Shown in pieces: positions 37,001 through 50,000 of a stretch of DNA of 64,000 nucleotides. The stretch lies in NCBI GenBank assembly GCA_021234535.1, contig CM037839.1:10975419-11039418 (forward strand). Reading direction: 5' to 3'. Numbering within the stretch: position 1 is the first letter of the stretch; the number at the start of each line of letters is the position of its first letter. The stretch comes from Stichopus chloronotus (lineage: Eukaryota > Echinodermata > Holothuroidea > Aspidochirotida > Stichopodidae). A program made the position numbers and the translations under genes. The notes under the pieces are model-generated. The model was not told the origin of the DNA, did no database searches, and saw nothing but the letters and a program-made list of their open reading frames with translations.

Positions 37001-38440
37001 GAGTATCTTCACCCTCTGCCCCTTCCCTTTAATAATTGCCAAGTACTCCAGTAATAAATAAAAGGGGATGCATAATTTATTAGGATTCTTGTTATCATCT
37101 TGTCTGATATGTATTACCATTTTTCATAGATTTATAGTTGTTCTCATTTTGAGAAACAGGTCCTTACAGTATTTCAAGACTTGGCACATGCAGCCTCAAA
37201 CATCCAGGAGGGGCTATTTTCTTCTAGGGAGTTTGTAGAGCCCAAAAATATTCTTGTATTCTCTGTTCCAACTGATGGTGGTGCTCTGCTTATTCCTGCT
37301 GGCAACCTCCCTTCCAATTTGTTTTTCACTCTCCCCGGCCTGCTTACTGCACATGTACGTTGAAAAGTAGAGAATTCTGGGTATCTATTACACATGGCCC
37401 CTGAAAGCTGTTTGCTCCCTCTGACCAAAACTACTACCTTCCACTAGTTAAGAAGGGTTGACCATTGAATGTGCACTTTCACAAGAAATCTGTCATTTCA
37501 ATTACAGTACCACCCACATGAGTCAGAGCAATTGATTATGAATGTCTTTAAATGATGATGTAGTCACTGTTCAATTGTGTCACCAAACGTGAAACTACTC
37601 TGTCTTCATTATAATAGCCCAAAACAAAATTGACCATCCCTCAGGGTGCATGTTGAGTGCACAGTCCAACATAGTGAAAAAAATTACAAAAATGATAATG
37701 TGCTCCAAATGTAGTAATGATCTAATGATATTCAATCAACCAATGCCCAATGAAAATGAAATTCAGATCACTTATTTCTGACACAATTTGGATGAAAAAC
37801 TGTCACTGATTCAGGGCTTCATTCAATCACCATTTGAGTTTTATGACAGCCATATGGAATGGTAGGTTAGATGTGGACTAGAATGACCTGCACAGTAATT
37901 GGATTTGTTATGAGGCTGCCTTCCTACAGTAGTTCCTACTGTAAAGTACTGTGAAAAAATTGTAAGTCCGGTGGAAATGTCATGCTGTTTTTTCAGCAGT
38001 CTGTAAAAAATTTGTAAGGTGGATTTGGTCCACTGTTTGTTGCAACTGCTTGAGTTAAAGGATGACGTCATGAATAGCTAACGTCAAGTTTGACTTGTAA
38101 ACCGTTTTGCTCGCTGCATTGACTGTGACCACCAGGATGCACAGTTTAAGTATTGACATTGACTTTGACTCGGACTCTTGATCAGTCAGAATATGAATGA
38201 ACAGTGGGTGTCATTTAGGCAGGTACAGTAGTTCTATGGTTGTTTGCAACTTTGAATGAAGAGTGTGGAGTTATCATGGTCATGACCTGTGTGGAAGAGT
38301 GTCAGGGACCATCTGGCATCGTGTGGGACTTTTTGTTGGGTTTAAGGATGCTTAGGAGCAAATCAGACTTTGCAGGGGTATTTTATTGTGAGCATTGTGT
38401 GTACTTTACTGTATTGCAAGTTTTATAGCCAGCCCCTATG

Positions 38441-39771
38441 CACGAGTGGGCAACCTTCATCCCACAGACTACATGCCAGTGACTTTTTTGTGGCCTGCAA
38501 GATGTCTTAAGAACAAAATTGTCACTGCCAGACATCTTGTTGAATGCTGCGAGTTAGGCCTATATTTCCCCATTACTTATTAACATTACCAACCTGTGTT
38601 GAGATTATGTTTTTGATTAATTCCTGAAGGCAGAAGGAATCTATTCCTTGGTAATCTTGTGTTTGTGTTTGATGCATTTTTGTGTGTATGTGTAACACTT
38701 CTTGTATTTATGATATGTCAAGAAGGGTATCCATGACTGATGTTATACTTGGTGTGTGGGTTGGTCACATTAAGTGGATGATCCTTATTGTCTTTGGTGG
38801 AGGTCAAAGGTCATATGAGGTCACTAGAGGTCAAAATGTAAATGCCTTGTAAACATGATATTTCAAGAACAGTAACCATGACTGATCTTATATATGGTAT
38901 GTGGGTTGGTAACACTGAGTAGATGACCCCTATTGCATTTGATGGAGGTCAAAGGTCATTTGAGGTCACCAGAGGTCAAACTGTAAAAACCTTGTAAATA
39001 CAGTAGCTCCAGAAAGGTAACTGTGACTAATGTGACACTTAGTATGTGGGTTGGTCATATTGAGTAAGATGATTTCTATTGTTTTTGGTGGTGGTCAAAG
39101 GTCATTTGAGGTCACCAGAGTTCAAATTGGGAATACCTTGTAAACACTGTCATCTCGGGAAGGGTAGCAGTGGGGTATCTGATATGAAGCATGTGGATTG
39201 CCCATATTGAGTAGGTGACACCTACTGATTTGGTGAAGGTCAAAGGTCTTTTGGCAGTCACCAGAGGTCAAAGGGTCAAAATCATGTTAACTTGTGTATT
39301 TCAAAAAGAGAAACTGTGAGTGATCTCATACTTTGCATGTCTATCGCTCATCTTTAATAGTTCAGTATGTTGTAGTCAAAGTAAATACTTCATCTTAAGA
39401 GGTTAATTGTGAAGGATTCATACTGAGTATGTATATTGCGCATGTTGAATAGATGATTTCTATCAATTTTTGCACCTTTTTGTTTTAAGAGGAGGTGAAA
39501 GGTCATTTTGGGTTGAAGACTAATTAATGTGGTGTGTAGTTGATCTCATACCGTGTCATGTGGATAACTCATGTTTGTTATAATATGACCATATGGCAAG
39601 GAATAATCACAAACCATTTCAGCTTTCTGGTTGTGAATTAAGATTTGCATTGCTTGACAGTCCTCAGAAATAAAAGTTCAGTCAGCAGCAGGTCGTTGGT
39701 CACAGCGCAGCCCAACCAATATTTCATTCCTCGTGTCTGGCCGGTTCAATCAAAAAGGTTGCCCACCCCTG
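38441..39771. mobile_element. 1.3-kb hAT-like non-autonomous element with AGGTCA array
   Basis: Left end CACGAGTGGGCAACCTT and inverse right end CAGGGGTGGGCAACCTT. Flanks CCCTATGC (38434-38441, sharing one base with the end) and CCCTATAC (39772-39779) agree at 7 of 8, as expected for a hAT target duplication. Inside, about five units of 145 bp (38700-39550) each carry AGGTCAAAGGTCA or a variant. Perfect copies lie at 38801-38813 and 38946-38958, each followed by two AGGTCA spaced by 4. Ends about 1.06 kb before the EFCAB7 start codon. Confidence 0.7.
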
Positions 39772-40240
39772 CCCTATACAAATAAATTTTGTATGCCATG
39801 GATGAATAAATTGCACACACTTGCATAAAATACTGTGAAATTTCTACCTGCTGAAAATGCATGTTTCACATGAATTTAATGCAAGAGTAATTTTAAAATT
39901 AGTTTTGATTTAAATTTACCTAATTTTACCTAATTTAGTCGGAGATTTACCTCAAAGCTGTATTTTAGCCAACATGTAATTGTGATGCACAGCCGGAGCG
40001 TAAAACTTAAAAGTTATAAACTAACCTAATTTCATGCACCTCATTTCCAAGGGGAAGTAAGTCATAGAGTTGCATCCAGACAATAATGAAAGCATATGTG
40101 CCTTTTTTCCCCTTCCTTTTTCATTATTTATGTATATATCTGTGACATTCTATGTTAAAATCAAATTTACGTGTATCAACTTGCATGTCAAGAATTTCCC
40201 TTTACAGATTTCCACAGGAATTTTGCAACCATGCATGTAA

Positions 40241-40833
40241 TGTTGGTTTCCTGAATGCTCTGACAAGTTGTTCTGTTTCCTTTTTGCATTTCAAAAAGTC
40301 AATCAAAGATCCTTGTATTGGACAATTTTGAAGTGTTTGTCTCTGCAAGGGTTCATTTCATGGTGGAAGCATCGTAGGATCAGTGTGGGTCTACAGATGT
40401 GTTGCTACATTACTCAGCTTTCTGCACAAGAACTATCAATGGGATATCACACACGCAGACTCATAGTTTGCCATTTGAATTTTGTGTGTATGTACGTAGT
40501 GCATCATGATGAAGGCCTGTGTAAGTGTGCACGAATGTGGAAAGCAGCACACATTAAATTGTTAACTGAAATATACGAACAAGATAGGAGTGTTAAAATT
40601 GAAGAAGCACATTACACACATAATTGTTTCATGATGATAGAACAATGCCTATTTAGCCCTTTTATTTTGAGGATAATGAGGTACTGTACTGTATCATGGA
40701 TGGTAACTTTCATCCCCTTCAAGATTTAATGTTAGCCTGACATTCATTACATGCATGAGTCCTGATTTTCCTTGCAAACAAATCCTGAACTGACAGTGCT
40801 TGTTTGCTCCATATCACCACACAGCGTAGAATC
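40241..40833 (+). other. Immediate upstream region of EFCAB7
   Basis: No TATA box or initiator could be assigned. A 153-codon open frame at 40268-40729 has no recognisable domain and is probably chance. Confidence 0.4.
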
Positions 40834-41002
40834 ATGAGCCGAAAAGGAGATCAGTCCTCCGTTAGCAGCAGATCCTCAAGAAAGAAAAGGGAGACTAAAA
40901 CGCCTACAAATCCATCATTGATGAAAGAAGCCAAAGCTGCCTACATTCTGGTGGCCAGAGATACTAAACATGACATCACCTCAAAGAAGCAACTTGCCTC
41001 TG
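40834..41002 (+). CDS. EFCAB7: EFCAB7 exon 1 (start)
   Basis: ATG 40834 begins MSRKGDQSSVSSRSSRKKRE, a Ser/Lys/Arg-rich disordered start, followed by the conserved KAAYILVARDTKHDITSK helix. Donor TG|GTAAGA, phase 1. A CACACAG just upstream (ending at 40823) could be an acceptor, so a 5' UTR intron is possible. Confidence 0.85.
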
Positions 41003-44000
41003 GTAAGATTTAATCCATAATTCAGGTAATAAGGTCAAATTAGATTTATTATATCGTTTCTTCACTTTTAGATCTAAGTCTTTATTGTTAGGGGCTATGA
41101 TGCTCACTACTGTTACCTGAGAGATGCAATATTTCAGGATGAAAGGTGTATGATTTTGTTAGAGGTCAAAGATCATCTTAGGAGACTTTATTGAAAAGAG
41201 GCCGGTGTTTATCCACAATCAACATGGTATAGGGTCCTTGATTAGCAGTTACAGTTTGCTTAATTTTTGCTTAATTTTGCTAAATTTTCTAGGTTCGTCT
41301 CTTTTGTTTTACCTGTATGAATAACCTTACTTTAAGTTAATTGTATTGCTTGAATTGCCAAGAACCAAACTTTTCACATTTTTGCAAATAATCTAATGAT
41401 GCTTTCACCTATTTAAAACTGCTAACATGCTCTCATTTACGTAATGTTTCTTCCCAGCATTGCATCAAGCTGGCAGGGACCCTTCCCAACAAGCATTGTC
41501 CCAGTACTGGACGGAGACAACTAGTAAGTTACCTTAGTGTACATGTCTATGAAAAGTTTGCTGGGTATCTACTTTTGTCTGTCAGAATACAATGCTATGG
41601 TTTGCAAAGTGCTCTTGTTAACTACAATCAAACTTTATGATGGGGAATGGTTGTAGAAGAAGAAATACTTTCTTGAAGAACTGTTTTTAATGTCATAAAT
41701 CTCTTTTTTAATTTGGAAAGCTCAAATATGACAAAAATTGTTTGTAATCTAGATTTTTTTAAAATTTCATGTATTCAGAATGATCTATTCAGTCCTCTCT
41801 GACCACATACATCATATTTTCCGATGGACCATTATGATAATAAAGTGGAAGTGGGTCACCTCTCTGATGGACCATTATGATGATAATTGGTGAAGTGTGC
41901 CACCTCTCCAGACCAAAGACCATGTATTCAATACATAGGGAATTATTGCATTACAAAACTTTCAAACTAAGAATCGTGTTGTAACTATTATGCAATGGCT
42001 TATAAATGTCAGCAGTTCCCTTTCCATTTTTTATCAAAACTGTGGTCAAGGTAATGAGGCGTAGAGACTTCACATTTTAGGGTAAACTCATATGGGGCAA
42101 TCTTGTCAAAACATCCTTTTAAAAAGAGAAGAATGTGGCATTTCAAGGCGAACATGCAGCTTACCTTACCGTTGTTGAATCAAACCATATTTCTTTACTT
42201 CCCAGAGAGTCTCAGCTTCAACGATTTCTGTAAAATCCTGCAGCAGTTGAAGCCGACATCAGGGGATGACTTGCTTAAAGCCTTCCGGAGAATCGATGTG
42301 AATGGAGATGGCTTCATCACACACAGCGAACTTACCAAAGTCCTCACACAGGTATCTGCGGAGCGGCCCTGCCGTTTGGAAGTTTCACCCATCTTGTTTT
42401 AAGTTGAAAATTTGCTCGTGTTTCCATCTGATATCCTCTTTTGTAACAAATAAAGAGATGTTATCTCTCTCCTCCTGGTATTCTTCAAGAACTCTACAAG
42501 CATTTTGTGAACAGGACTTTCTCTATTAAAGCATAACAAAACAGTCATGCCAAAATTGGTATGTGGTGTTCAACAAGGATGTGAGACTTCAACTCACTTA
42601 CTTTGTGTGAAACTGAAATACGTATATAACAGACAGTAATAAACTGCATCTGAATAACAGAAAAATGCACCAGAATTGGAAGTATGAGGCGGGGACACTT
42701 TTAAGTTCCATTTCAGTGTCTTGTAAATTCAGTTTCACATTCTTTACACATGTTTCCTTACTGTAGCTTTGCTCGTATACCCCAGTAAAGATTCTTTCGT
42801 AGTTCAAGATGTGCAGGTTATGATTATGTTTCGTGACATATCCTTAAAGCTGGGTGTGATCCCTCTCACCGTCTCATCTTGCAAATGAGAGATTGACGCT
42901 GAATGTTTATTGCACGTGTGTATTCCTTCTGTCACCAAACTGTTTTTTTGTGAGCAAAACCATTTAGAACAATACTGCATGGAGTCCCTATCCAGTCCCT
43001 GCCACTATTTAGTCAGTCATGGTATAGCAATAGGAGAATTAAAATGTCTTAAGCATTGAAACTCAATGATTTGATGTATTTCTCCTTTAGCTTAGGCACC
43101 ACCATTCCTCCAGGGATAGTACCAATCAAAATCTTGGCAAATGAAGTCGTCCGATATCCTCAAATAAATTGCTATGATGGAATATTTTGTTTTTCTTGTG
43201 CCTCTCTGAAGCCACCATCCCCAAAGCTCCATTTACAAAGATCAAAGAAGGCCCCCTTGTGAAATCCAAGCTACGGCATCCCAAAAAGGGAACTTAGGAT
43301 TTGCAATATTCCAAATTTCAGGATTTCTCACCCACTTGACTACTTTAAACTTCATTAGATTGCATTTTCTGGCTTGCGGATACTTGGAAATGGTCTATGT
43401 TAGTTTAATATAGGACAGCTTTGTCGTTTTTTCATTTCACGATTCATAGAAGGGCGAGAAAATGACAGAAGAGGAAGTCATGAATATGATCAGAGAGGCG
43501 GATGCAGATGGAGATAACAAGCTGAACTACAAAGAGGTTAGGTCACTTCATTCAGTGAAACGATATTCTCTGCATTCCTATATTGGTTTGCGGTTAGGTC
43601 ACTTCATTCAGTGAAACGATATTCTCTGCATTCCTATATTGGTTTGCGGTTAGGTCGCTTCATTCAGTGAACGATATACTCTGCATTCCTATATTGGTTT
43701 GCGGTTAGGTCACTTCATTCAGTGAACGATATACTCTGCATTCCTATATTGGTTTGCGGTTAGGTCACTTCATTCAGTGAATGATATTCTCTACATTCCG
43801 ATATTGTCTCACATTTCTTATATAAGTGAACCACTTTGAGTTTTTGAAGCCTGTCATTTTGGTAAGGTCAAAGGTCATGTGGTGTCACCAGTTTTTGTAA
43901 CGTGTTTTGTTAAATGTACAAAGTTTTGGATTCTCAGGTCACTGCTATAGAGTGTGAATACTCCTATTCAAGTTAACAACCATTGTCTTTGTTTTTTAAA

Positions 44001-47000
44001 AAAAAAAAGGAAGAAAATACCAAACCATATTGGCATCTTTTTAAGTGATCTGATCTCAAAAGTTAATTAATTTTTGAGTTAAGCCTCTCAAGCATATGTG
44101 CTGTAACAAGATCCATCCCATGTCAAAGATTGAGACTTCAGCAAATGCTTGTCTCTATTTGGATTTTATGGAATCACCACCATTTGCAGCTTCGAGAATG
44201 ATTGAAACTAATCGGAAGCGTCACCACTTGCTTAACATTTTGAAAACAGTTGAAACCAAATTCTCTAGTCTACTAAATTTGGTTTGCACCCCATGATCAG
44301 GACATCAGATGAAGTTGCTTTAGTATTAAGGTCTTTCAAGAACACTAGAAAAGAGAATTCTTCATATGCAGTTCTTTGGTGGACCCTTTGCTCTTTCATT
44401 AATTAACTTCTTATAATTTGTGTGAGAAAGGGAAATATTGTTGTGAAATATTTTGCAATAGCAGAGTTTATTTAGTCTGATACCACCCTTCCTGTTCAGG
44501 AAGAAAGGCACGACATGATTGCAGTCATGTAGAATGAATGGACATTGATTAGTCTGTTCAATGCTATGCCTCTGGGGGTCAGCGCAAGGCGCATCAGGCT
44601 AGGAGTAAAAAACTGCTGATCATCCCTACCTAAGAGACCAACTTTTCCAACTGGCAATATTTTTAACAATCACCCAAATAAAGTACCCATTTTAACTGAT
44701 AAAAGTGCTCTGACCACAGAGAGGTTTTCCTCAAATTCAAATTTTCAAGAAGATTCCTCAACATTTGGATGCATATCACAGGACCTAGAGAGTGCCATTC
44801 CCTTTAATCTGAGGATGTGTAGAGCTAAACGTTTTCCAAACACTATGGGCCATCGGTTTTGTGATGCTTAAATGGTCCTGCTAGTATCAGTCTGCACTAG
44901 ACCCTCTCTTATTGTCACAGCCTACACAAAAGAACCAACACGTGGTAGTTGCACTGTTTGAGGAAAGCTGGTATCGCTTTTCTCTTCACCGATGTGAACG
45001 TTGAATGAGAGTGGCACAGTCTGTAAACGAATCTCTGTTGATGTGTCGTAGACATGAATGTGGTTGTTCTCAGGTTACTGTTCAAATTTTGATTCGATAT
45101 AAAATTTGTTTTCAGTTCTGTAACATGCTGATGTCGACAACAGAGAAGTGCAAAGAGAAAAGCCTGAGGAGGATGGACAGGAGGCAAAAACACAACAAGA
45201 GGAGAGAGGGCTCTCAAGCGAGTTTGAAGAGTGAGTTAATATTCCCTCATCTGCTCTGTCAATATCTTTTGAAATTACTTCTCAGATATATCAAGCATTT
45301 CCTTTAATAGGGAACCAATATCCTATTTTCATTTTGAAGGCAAAGTTTTGTTCAACAGTTGTTGGTGATATTTGCAATTTCCTACCTATAAAGTCATAAC
45401 ATTTTTTGATTCCTTGCCTGTTCTGTCATTTATTTGGATAATATCAATATCCAGAGGAACAGCTGGTAGCAGAACAAGGTTTCTTAACAATCAAATTGGA
45501 GTGCTTTCAATCATATTTCACAATGTCGGAAAGGATGGAGGAAGCAAAAATACTGAGGAGGAATCATAACTTAGGGTCAACTTACGAGGACTTTGAGTGT
45601 TTTAAAAGCCACTTGTAACAAGGAAGAAATTATCGCAGAGTTGATAAAGGAAAATTTGCAAAAGGCAGAGCGCCAATTTGAGGCAGTGGAAGAGGTTCAT
45701 GCTGATCTGGCTGGGTTGTTGTCTGATGAGGCATTTGAGCAAGCAGAAAGCTGGATGTTGGAATGCCAGAAGCATTATACTGAGGAGAGGGAGGAAGCAT
45801 TGAAAAAGTTGAAGGAGGAAATTGAGTTTCAAATTAGCGTTGGAATTACTTAAGGCAGAAATTCCACCATACGATGGAGACACAAGAACATTCTGGTCCT
45901 TTATGAAGAATTTTGAGTTAAATATGGCAGACAAGCTGAGTTCAGATGAGGTAAGGTTGAGTTATTTGATTCAACTAACAACAGGCAAGACTAGAAGCAG
46001 CATTGATTACTGTGTGTTTCTTGGAGCTCAGAGATAATGTTGACTGATGTCATACTCATACTGTACTTGATATGTGGGTTGTATGGCCTGGGTAGGTGAT
46101 CCCTATTGCTTTTGGTGGACGTCAAATGTTGCGGTAATTTTAGGTCACCAAAATAAAGGTCATTTTGGGTTAAAGGCTTGTGGTGTATCAAGAAAAATAA
46201 CTGCAGTTGATCTTATACTTGTCATGTGAATAATTCATGTTTGTTGTAATGTAACCATGTAGCAAGGAATCACAAAGCCTTTTGGCTTTCTGGTTTAAAA
46301 CACAGCTTGTTTTGTAAACCATGTTTGTTTTTTAATAAATCAGGTTTGCTTCTTGATAAACCAGGTTTGTTTCTTAAATTTGCTTTGTTTTGTATACCTT
46401 TGTATGTTGTGGACGACATGTATTGATCTACTGAGAACAACATAGCACCATGATGGCCAGTTATGGCCATTTCGGTACTCCGTACAGCCCTGTTGAACTA
46501 ACATGCTGCCTCAAGCTTGATGAATTAAACATGAAACTTCAGTGTTTTCTGTTGTTGTAACTGTCAGGTCTCACAACATATGACATGTCACACAGATCTG
46601 TTGTTCATCTTTTCTCCTGTAACTTGTGTGTGTTCAATAGAAGTATAGTGGCTGGCTGATACGTCTTTTGGATAACCATGCAAATGGTTAGCTGTTTTCA
46701 TTTTAAAATTGGTTGCAGCTGGACCTGATCCAATGTTCGGCATTGAACCTTCCAAAATGTATATCACAATATTTGAAAATACCTACCTGATCATCAGCAG
46801 TTTGTTTGCAGTGCACTTGTGTACATAGTCATTGTAATTTAAGTCACATACAAGACTTGGAGTACTGAAAAAGTGTGGCATTCATCATCATTATGATAGC
46901 CCATCAGTGAATCCCATCTCCCTTATTTGTCAAGCTGACATTTTGCAGATAGCAGAGTTCATGAGAGGAATCTTCCATTAGCTACTTAAAAAAAAAAATG

Positions 47001-50000
47001 CAGCAGAGTATATCCATGGTTAAATAAATAGTCAACCACAAGATCTGTGGACTCAGAGCTGTAAAAACCCTATTTTTGAGAAACATCCAAGTGTGTGATA
47101 CTGTCCAGCACTATTGAAATGTGTGCCTCTTATCTGATCACTGTGTTTGCACAGGGAATGACCATGGCCAGGCAACTAATCATTGCACTGGAGCAGAAAA
47201 TCTTTTTTCCCGACCTGCTACTGGCAGGTCCGGGAAGACCAGCTAAGGGGAATTCCCTCTAATGTGTGGCCATGATCCTTTGGCGGATCAAATGACAGGT
47301 CCATCCATGGTCAATGTACTCAATAATAACTGGTACTATACCTGTAGAAGGGTGCTTTTTTTTTTAAGTGGCTCATCACTGATAGGTCAAAGCTTTTGAT
47401 CACATTGTCTGGATTGTGAAGACATTTTCAACTAGGGATGGTACTTTTCGAAAAGGTGGAACAAATGATCAATAGAGCAAAGGATGGTCGTGATATGCTA
47501 TTTACAGTCTCCCAAATACTGTAGCTTTGTGAGTCATAAAGAAATAGTTCATGAGGTCAGGTCATTCATCATCAAACAAAAGGAATAGCTGTGGAATTTA
47601 CAAATCATGAACCAGCACTGAGTGCAGTTTTAGTATTAAATAGGGATGAATGTCCTCATGTACTTTGCATTAAAGCAACATTCCATAAATTCTTACACTA
47701 GAGAGGAATGTTGCTCAAAAACTGGTGCCCGAATGTTTCATTCAGGATTTTTTATTCCATTTTCGTAAACTTTATGGAAACATCTGGCCTCTATCCCTGT
47801 GTTTGACTCTAAACTCTCCACTGCCTCAGAGACTGATTCAACTTCCAAGTCACCAAGAAGTGTTCCAATGCTGCCAGCTGTTGCTCAACTCAAAAGTACC
47901 ATCTCTGAACCAGACAATCTTAAGTCATGGACCCATGTCTCCAGCAAAGGGTGCTTCTACTTTGATGAGTCTGGGAAAATAGTCTCCCACCAGTACCGCC
48001 TGCAGTTGTCGTCGAAGACAAAGGTCTGGCTGACCACAAGGCCGTTAAGTTTACAACAGAGCGTAGGTGAGTAAAGCAAAGTGCCCCCAAAATGCACGTT
48101 AAAAGTGATACAGAGTGGTGTAGTTAATATCAATGTCTCCTTTGCAGCTGTTTTATTTTACTTTCTGTCACTGACACAGAACTTCCTCTTTATTTATTAA
48201 AGAGGAACGGTAGTGGGTGTTTCAGTTTCAGTCTACACTTAGTGTACATCTATTTACAAACAGTCACGACCGTATTGGTTTCATTTTTGTAATTCCTTCT
48301 TTCCAAATATAACTTCAAACTTCCCACCGTTGTTGTACAGCATATCGCCATTTTGGAAATGTATGACGTATCACATGCATGGACAATACTACATGACATA
48401 TACAGGTGCTTGTGTGACATCACAAATCACATAATTTTGCAACAATATGGCGACTGTATATTCATAAAAACTTTATTTTTTCTTGGACGTGAATTTATTG
48501 TTCTACCGAATGGTGTCTTATTGTTTGATAAAGTATATTTGAAGTATCAGGACTATCTGGAAGGCTGTACAACGGTTTTCCTTTAATTTAATGTTGCTAT
48601 GATGATGTGTCTTGAGAAAACTAAAGTGATGTTGTAATTATTTTGCCACATAGCGATGTTGTAATTGTTATAACCTAAATGGTGTTGTCTCCTATTGGTG
48701 TTGTGACTGTTACTGCCTAATGAGGTACCTTTCTATCACATTTGCTTCATTACCTCCTTGGCAGCTTCAAGTAACAGAACTGTGGTTGATACCAATCTGT
48801 ATGTGCTCAAGCAGACTGATGACGCATTGAAAGGGGACCTGGTGGCTCACACCAAGTCCAAGATACAGCAGGTAATTAAGGGGGTTTATATATGACACCA
48901 TGGTGATTAGTAAATGCATCGAGTTTGGGAAAGGAGGGGGAAAGGGAGATGGATACCGGTGTGTAACTTGAAACAGATCATAAAAGGAACACTCCGGCTT
49001 AAATATCGTAGATTGACTGGGACACATTAAAACATTGAAAACGTTTGTGACCTCTCTGATGATCATTGTCAAGTGCATTTTAGATTGCAATGTTCTGGCA
49101 GCTTTAGCGGTATCGCATGCTGAAATAGTCTATCGCAGCATCCGGTAATATCAGCACCGGTTAGACCCAATCGGCGCCGACCGGCGTGGCAACGGCCCCG
49201 GTTGTCGCGTTGGATGCTATCATGGTCTGTGTGGATGTGTCCTTAGATATGCTGATGCAGTTCATTTGAACGGGACTTCAATGATTGATGGACAAAGACA
49301 ATGGGACATGGAGATTCACCTGTGTTCGTTAAATGATGTGGAGTTCGTTTGTCGTTTACTTGATTCATTTTCCTTTTTTCAAACTTGATGGATGATGTAC
49401 ATCTACTTCTCAGAAGTGGTGCCTGGATTGTGAACTGGACGCTGGCACCTACAGGTTGATACCGATGACCTCGGGATGCCGGCTGAAACCAAGGAGAGAC
49501 AAGCCATCCAGCAGACACCCATTAGTGACGAAAGTTGAAGATGAGTACGAAATCACCAAAGATTTCAGGTAACTTGAAAACCTGTGGGATTTTTGTTCAA
49601 GATATATTTCTGACCTCAAGTTGGAATTTTCAGTGACAGAGATTTAAACATCTTTTATATTTAAATATTCTTTTCTCTTTTTATCGGTGCTAGCGATGTC
49701 TTAATAATACGTTTCGTTTGGACCTTATGAATCAATTCTGTTTATGATGATGCATTGCATCATGGGATATATGTGATGTCTGCCCACTGACTGAATATCC
49801 TTTCTGTTTCTTTCTGATCTCAACAACCTTAATAGCAACATTTTGATACTTCATTGCTGTGACCTTTACTTTCACAGCCTTTTGTACTCAATGCTACAAT
49901 AAATCCAACCAAATTGTTTTCTGGTGCTCAATTTTTAACGTTAACTACGAAGAACAGCAAAGACTTTTTTGCAGCAATTTGCCGTCGTGATATAGTTTCT

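Larger units (their letters stand above)
26000..38440. other. Gene-poor stretch upstream of EFCAB7
   Basis: No exon with family similarity or convincing splice sites was found. Contents: fold-back at 31291-31400, related short repeats near 31540, 34778 and 35195, an inverted dispersed repeat at 33717-34020, a perfect inverted repeat at 30609-30642, a TGATGCATG-rich patch near 36890-36940, and many TACAGTA motifs from 30000. The rest is unique AT-rich DNA. Confidence 0.55.

Noticed and set aside
40268..40729. 153-codon plus-strand frame just before EFCAB7
   Set aside because: No domain, not in the EFCAB7 frame context, low-complexity composition; likely chance.
47746..47829. Upstream extension of EFCAB7 exon 6 using the acceptor at 47745
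   Set aside because: The phase fits but an in-frame TAA at 47766 would end the protein; the acceptor at 47829 avoids it.
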